A DNA stretch of 10,249 bases from Moraxellaceae bacterium (GTDB lineage: Bacteria; Pseudomonadota; Gammaproteobacteria; Pseudomonadales; Moraxellaceae), in contig JAUXNL010000536.1 of assembly GCA_030684415.1 (NCBI GenBank), positions 1 to 10,249 of the forward strand, read 5' to 3'. This document shows positions 6,322 to 10,249 of the stretch, in pieces. The notes beneath the pieces are model-generated. The model had not been told where the DNA came from and searched no databases. It was given only the letters and a program-made list of their open reading frames with translations. Every line of letters starts with the position of its first letter. Positions within the stretch are counted from its first letter, which is position 1. A program made the position numbers and the translations under genes.

Positions 6322-7170
6322 ATGCCAATTGCCAGCCCCCTGCTCCGCGGCGCCGCCTTACTGGGCCTGTCGGCCATCCTGTTTGCGACCATGGGAGTGT
6401 TCATCCGCCTGGCATCCCACACCGTCGGCAACGAGATCATCGTCTTCGCCCGTAATCTGGCTGGCCTGCTCATCCTGCTGCCCGTCATGCTGCTGCGCGG
6501 TGAGGGCACTTTTCGCACGGCGGTATTCGGTCGCCATCTTTGGCGCGCCTTGACCGGACTGACCGCCATGTATGGCTTTTTCTACGCCATTGCCCACCTG
6601 CCCCTCTCCAGCGCCATGATTTTCACTTACTCCTCGCCGGTCTTCATTCCACTGGTGGCCTGGGTGTTTTTGAAGGAGCCCATGACCGTTCGCGCCTGGT
6701 CGGCGGCGTTGATCGGTCTGGCCGGTGTCATTCTGGTCTGCAAACCGGATGCCGGCCTGTACAACCATCTGGCACTGATCGGTATCGCCTCCAGCATTCT
6801 GGCCGCCACCGCCTTCGTGACCGTGCGTGCGCTCGGCGCGACCGAACCTGCAGCCCGCGTGGTGTTTTATTTCGCTCTCATCTCGACCGTTATCTCGGCG
6901 GTGCCGCTGCTCTGGGCGGGACGCGTCATTACCGGACAGGAGCTGTTGTTGCTGGCGGCTGTCGGCATTCTGGCGACGCTGAGCCAACTGGCCCTGACCC
7001 GTGCTTATGCACTGGCACCGGCCAACCGTATCGGGCCCGTCACCTATCTCGCGATTGTCATCGCCGGGTTCTACGCCTGGGCATTGTGGGGAGAAACGCC
7101 AGATGCCTGGGCCATTGCCGGTACCGGTCTGATTTTTCTGGCGACGCTGGTAAGCCTGCGACGCAGTTGA
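6322..7170 (+). CDS. DMT/EamA-family membrane transporter
   Basis: An inner-membrane protein of 282 residues with two EamA repeats, predicted about ten transmembrane helices, typical of the drug/metabolite transporter superfamily. The first repeat contains the helix GAALLGLSAILFATMGVF, the segment FARNLAGLLILLPVMLL, and AMIFTYSSPVFIPLVAWVFLKEPMT, the usual conserved region before helix 5. The second ends in APANRIGPVTYLAIVIAGF...LWGETPDAW. The substrate cannot be read from sequence; relatives export amino acids or other metabolites. I chose ATG 6322-6324 because the first helix starts soon after and upstream codons look non-coding. No Shine-Dalgarno is evident. A weak promoter-like pair CGGACA (6223-6228) and TAACAT (6246-6251) at 17 bp lies upstream. 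It is divergent from rpsP. Confidence 0.88.
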   Translation: MPIASPLLRGAALLGLSAILFATMGVFIRLASHTVGNEIIVFARNLAGLLILLPVMLLRGEGTFRTAVFGRHLWRALTGLTAMYGFFYAIAHLPLSSAMIFTYSSPVFIPLVAWVFLKEPMTVRAWSAALIGLAGVILVCKPDAGLYNHLALIGIASSILAATAFVTVRALGATEPAARVVFYFALISTVISAVPLLWAGRVITGQELLLLAAVGILATLSQLALTRAYALAPANRIGPVTYLAIVIAGFYAWALWGETPDAWAIAGTGLIFLATLVSLRRS

Positions 7171-7227
7171 CTCACGCTCTTGGGCGAGCCATTCAAGACC
7201 ACAGGCTACGCAGCATGCATTGACGCA

Positions 7228-7264
7228 GGGCGACGTGAGGGTTTACACCGCACGTCGCCCTTTT
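7228..7264 (+). terminator. Intrinsic terminator after the transporter gene
   Basis: GGGCGACGTG (7228-7237) and CACGTCGCCC (7251-7260) form a perfect 10-bp stem with a 13-nt loop, followed by TTTT. It lies 57 nt after the transporter stop and only 19 nt before the cyclophilin start. TTGACG at 7220-7225 just in front could be a -35 box for the cyclophilin, in which case the inverted repeat would also overlap that promoter. Confidence 0.75.
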
Positions 7265-7283
7265 ACTTTGCGAGAGACCCCGC

Positions 7284-7898
<615 letters not shown>

Positions 7899-7919
7899 AA
7901 CTCGCAAGACGTGACGCAT

Positions 7920-7954
7920 AAAAAATGCCCGCCTTTATCTGGCGGGCATTTTTT
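7920..7954. terminator. Bidirectional intrinsic terminator
   Basis: ATGCCCGCC (7925-7933) and GGCGGGCAT (7941-7949) pair across a 7-nt loop. Six A precede the stem and six T follow, so it can stop plus-strand transcription from the cyclophilin gene and minus-strand transcription arriving from the lipoprotein gene and the IS remnant. Confidence 0.93.
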
Positions 7955-7964
7955 ATGGACATCT

Positions 7965-8172
7965 GTTTGGACCGGAGACATAGGTGACAGGTGTGCGCAG
8001 ACAGGGGTGACACTTTCGGAAATGCCATGCCGAAACGACAACCATGCCCTGGAGCACGAAAGACACCATGAGCTTGCGAGAAGAGTTTGTCCTGCTGGCC
8101 CGGCAGGAAGGCGCCAACCGGCGGGCACTGTGCCGCCGGTTCGGCATCAGTCCGCAGACCGCTTACAAGAAG
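7965..8172 (+). mobile_element. Truncated IS481-family element (left part only)
   Basis: The left end probably begins near TGTTTGGACC (7965), since IS481 elements usually start with TGT, but I cannot fix the base. Inside lie two copies of RGGTGACA (7982-7989 and 8005-8012), possible transposase-binding repeats, and an inverted repeat TTTCGG/CCGAAA (8014-8019, 8030-8035) in front of the transposase start. The element then breaks off within the transposase gene; the catalytic DDE domain and right end are missing. The 3' boundary (about 8167-8172) is inferred from where similarity to the transposase stops. Confidence 0.7.
8044..8172 (+). pseudogene. IS481-type transposase, N-terminal fragment
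   Basis: The first about 42 codons read MPWSTKDTMSLREEFVLLAR then QEGANRRALCRRFGISPQTAYK, the helix-turn-helix DNA-binding start of IS481-family transposases. Intact relatives usually continue with a Trp (AYKW). Here the frame passes into sequence antisense to the lipoprotein gene and goes on open to 8814, but that extension has no transposase features. With no catalytic domain it cannot transpose; whether a short DNA-binding peptide is made is unknown. Confidence 0.75.
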
Positions 8173-8181
8173 CAGCCGCAC

Positions 8182-9456
8182 TTATGGATAGGGAATGGTT
8201 TCCAGCGTCACCAGTTGCAGCACACCCGCGACCAGTCGTATCTCTTGGTAAAGATATGTGGCGGCGCTTGGGTCGCCCTGCGCATCAAAATCAACCGGGC
8301 CACTGGCGCCCTCGTAATCAATATCGTCACCGGCTGCGATGGCTGCGAGCGCCGCTGCAAAATCACCCGGCCCGACCTTAACGGCGGCAGCACCATCCGG
8401 CCCGGACACCGATCGCAACTGCGCGACAACATCCGCACGCTCATTGCTGCCAGCGGCCGCCAGTGCCAGTGCCACCAGATACACCGCATCGTAGGCGTTC
8501 TCGGTATTGCTGCCTGGAACAAAGCCGGTGGCCCCGACGTATGCATCAAGGAAACGCTGGAATTCGGGGCTGTTGCTGGCAGCAGCAGGAGTGGAGCCGC
8601 GCATACCGGCCGCCTGACTGGGCGCATTGTTCAGGGTGTCGGTCGTCATGTTGCCGTCTACACCATAGAGCATGGGCAAACTGCCTTTGGCGGTGACGAT
8701 TTCACGCAGGAGATTGACGGTCGGAACAGCGAAGGTGAACAGCATCAATACCGAAGGTGTGCCCCCAGCGTAAAGCGCATCAATCTCTGTGCTGAAACCG
8801 CTCTCGCGGGATGACGGCGCCACTGCCTCGGCATGAATACTGCCGCCCAGCGCCAGAAACCGGTCGCGAAAGGCGCCTGCCAGCCCCTGCCCATAAGGCT
8901 CATCAAGTGAAAAAACCGCTACCGTGTTATGGCCCTCATCCCAGACTTTTTCGGCGAGGAGGCGGCCCTGCAAGGCGTCTGATGGCGGAATCCGCCAGAC
9001 CGTATCGTTATCGACCAACTGACTGACCAGCGGCGATGTTGAGCCCGGGGAGATCAACGCCACTCCGGCGGGAATAGTGACTTGCTCCGCCACCGGCAGC
9101 GTGACGCGACTGGCGTTAGCGCCGATGATGGCAACCACACCGCTATCAACCAGTTGCTGCGCGGCCTGCACGCCCAGCACTGCATTGTTGTTGCCGTCAT
9201 AAGCAATCTGCAGCGCCAAGGGTCGGCCGTTGACGCCACCGGCCGCATTGATTTCCTGGATGGCCAGCCTTGCGGCCAACTCTTTCTCCAATGACGGCCC
9301 ACTGGCCTGTGGCTGGATCATGCCGATGACAATTGCATTGGCCGGTAACGGCGGGGTCACCGGATCATCGACGTCGGTCGGACATCCGGCCAGCAACAGC
9401 GCTGGCAGCAACAGTGCCAGTGACCTGAACAGGTAGCGTCCCCCTGGAAGACTCAT
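8182..9456 (-). CDS. LivJ-like substrate-binding lipoprotein (Peripla_BP_6 type)
   Basis: The 424-residue protein has a lipoprotein signal peptide with lipobox LLAGC; C25 would be the lipidated residue, with Pro rather than Asp at +2. A short Pro-rich linker precedes a type I periplasmic-binding fold of the branched-chain amino acid/amide binding class: IVIGMIQPQASGPS (42-55), RLAIQEINAAGGVNGRPLAL (63-82), a ligand-loop region IIGANASRVTLPVAEQ (110-125), ALISPGSTSPLV (133-144), and NTENAYDAVYLVALAL (317-332). Ligand unknown. The ATG at 9454-9456 overlaps the receptor stop as ATGA and has GGAG 9 nt upstream, so translation is likely coupled. No permease or ATPase gene is in the window. The stop lies only about 10 bp from the IS remnant, so downstream neighbours may have been lost. 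Confidence 0.92.
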   Translation of the reverse strand: MSLPGGRYLFRSLALLLPALLLAGCPTDVDDPVTPPLPANAIVIGMIQPQASGPSLEKELAARLAIQEINAAGGVNGRPLALQIAYDGNNNAVLGVQAAQQLVDSGVVAIIGANASRVTLPVAEQVTIPAGVALISPGSTSPLVSQLVDNDTVWRIPPSDALQGRLLAEKVWDEGHNTVAVFSLDEPYGQGLAGAFRDRFLALGGSIHAEAVAPSSRESGFSTEIDALYAGGTPSVLMLFTFAVPTVNLLREIVTAKGSLPMLYGVDGNMTTDTLNNAPSQAAGMRGSTPAAASNSPEFQRFLDAYVGATGFVPGSNTENAYDAVYLVALALAAAGSNERADVVAQLRSVSGPDGAAAVKVGPGDFAAALAAIAAGDDIDYEGASGPVDFDAQGDPSAATYLYQEIRLVAGVLQLVTLETIPYP

Positions 9457-10249
9457 GGCTGCCAGCTCCAGCTCAGCCACACGCGACGGCCCGCGCCCGG
9501 CAGGTCGCCACCACCATACCCCGGCTCCTCGAAGCGGGTATCCAGCGCGTTGTCGAGCACGAGCCCCAGCCGGTGCGCACCCAACTCACGCAGAGCATGC
9601 ACGCGCACCACCTGATAAGACGGCAAGGTATAGACCTGTGCCAGGTTGAGATCGATATTGCTGTCGCTGGCACGTCGCTCTGACACATGCCGGCCCGCCA
9701 CCCCGAGTTCGGCCTGTTCCAGACGATAGCGCCACTCCAGCATGGCCAGCAGCCGGGGGGCGCTGGCCGTTGGCACCTCTACCGTTGTACTGAGCGGCTG
9801 CTCGAGCCGCACTTGCGTGTCCTGCCAGGTAGTCGACAGCGCCAGCTCATGGGCACCTCCTATCCAGCGCAACTCAGACGCGAGGCCATGGCCCTGCTGT
9901 CCGCCACGGTTACTCCAGCGCTGGTTGATGCCAAAGGGTTGCAGCTCGATCAACTGCTCTACCTCGATACGATAGGCCGTCAGGTTGAGCAACCAATCAC
10001 TGTCCAGTTGCCACGACAACTGGGCCTCAAGCGTACGGGCGGTTTCCGGCATCAGGCCGGGATTGCCCAGCACATCACCCGTGTACAGTGGCTGACCATA
10101 CAACTGGAAGGCATTGGGCGCCTTGAATGACGTGCCATACAGCAGCTTTCCCGTCAGGCCGGGGCGAAGCTTGCCGGTGAGCCCGGCGCGCCAGCTGTCA
10201 TGGTTTTCATAACGATTGTGGCGGTCATGCCGCCAGTTGAGCGACAGCG
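9453..10249 (-). CDS. TonB-dependent outer-membrane receptor, C-terminal part (start outside window)
   Basis: The last 265 codons of a receptor that imports a scarce ligand (siderophore, cobalamin, metal complex or other) across the outer membrane using TonB energy. The visible part is beta-barrel. Conserved marks are YGTSFKAPNAFQLYG (about 10098-10139) and GNPGLMPETARTLE, followed by alternating barrel strands such as LLNLTAYRIEVEQLI, and VRVHALRELGAHRLGLVLDNALDTRFEEPGYG near the end, typical of the last two strands. The frame is open to the window edge; an apparent start at 10103 is only an internal TTG. The protein ends WSWQP rather than with the usual aromatic last residue. The stop overlaps the lipoprotein start. 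The ligand cannot be told; the plug domain is outside the window. Confidence 0.93.
   Translation of the reverse strand, partial: LSLNWRHDRHNRYENHDSWRAGLTGKLRPGLTGKLLYGTSFKAPNAFQLYGQPLYTGDVLGNPGLMPETARTLEAQLSWQLDSDWLLNLTAYRIEVEQLIELQPFGINQRWSNRGGQQGHGLASELRWIGGAHELALSTTWQDTQVRLEQPLSTTVEVPTASAPRLLAMLEWRYRLEQAELGVAGRHVSERRASDSNIDLNLAQVYTLPSYQVVRVHALRELGAHRLGLVLDNALDTRFEEPGYGGGDLPGAGRRVWLSWSWQP

Noticed and set aside
6358..6987. A 209-codon minus-strand frame opposite the transporter gene
   Set aside because: It is rich in Gln, Gly and His as expected for the shadow of a hydrophobic membrane protein and has no ribosome site.
8044..8814. A 256-codon plus-strand frame as one intact protein
   Set aside because: Only the first about 42 residues look like a transposase; the rest is antisense to the lipoprotein gene. 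I record it as a truncated IS481 fragment.
10101..10103. A TTG start giving a 216-residue protein ending at 9453
   Set aside because: The frame stays open upstream to the window edge and encodes the conserved YGTSFKAPN receptor motif across this point, so the TTG is internal.

Overview
The window looks like the chromosome of a gammaproteobacterium, probably Pseudomonadales-like. The minus strand carries rpsP-rimM-trmD-rplS followed by xerD-dsbC-hom-thrC. From memory this is the same relative order as in Pseudomonas and close to that in Acinetobacter; I could not compare it directly. The sequence is moderately GC-rich with ordinary codon use. I cannot name the genus.

Layout, minus strand, 1-6083. 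Read in the direction of transcription from 6083 down, the ribosome and tRNA maturation operon comes first: rpsP (S16), rimM, trmD and rplS (L19), closed by a strong terminator at 3967-3995. Next comes xerD (chromosome dimer resolution), with its own candidate promoter and an unusual AT-hook-like N-terminus. It is followed by dsbC (periplasmic disulfide isomerase), a good sigma70-type promoter, hom (homoserine dehydrogenase) and the 5' part of thrC (threonine synthase), cut by the window edge. Hom and ThrC together convert aspartate semialdehyde towards threonine. Several non-coding stretches here hold precise inverted repeats: attenuator-like structures before hom and rpsP, a 10-bp hairpin between hom and thrC, and three hairpins in a row between trmD and rplS.

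Plus strand, 6322-7898. An EamA/DMT-type membrane transporter ends in a terminator. It is followed by an exported cyclophilin (peptidyl-prolyl isomerase) that closely resembles eukaryotic cyclophilin A, including a plant-like 'divergent loop'. A bidirectional terminator follows it.

Accessory part, 7955-10249. A truncated IS481-like element keeps its left side and the first ~42 transposase codons. It stops about 10 bp from the end of the next gene. Beyond it, on the minus strand, a TonB-dependent outer-membrane receptor (C-terminal part only) is translationally coupled through an ATGA overlap to a lipoprotein of the LivJ/Peripla_BP_6 substrate-binding family. This pairing is the most system-like unexplained feature. 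I see no CRISPR array, tRNA, rRNA or phage module.
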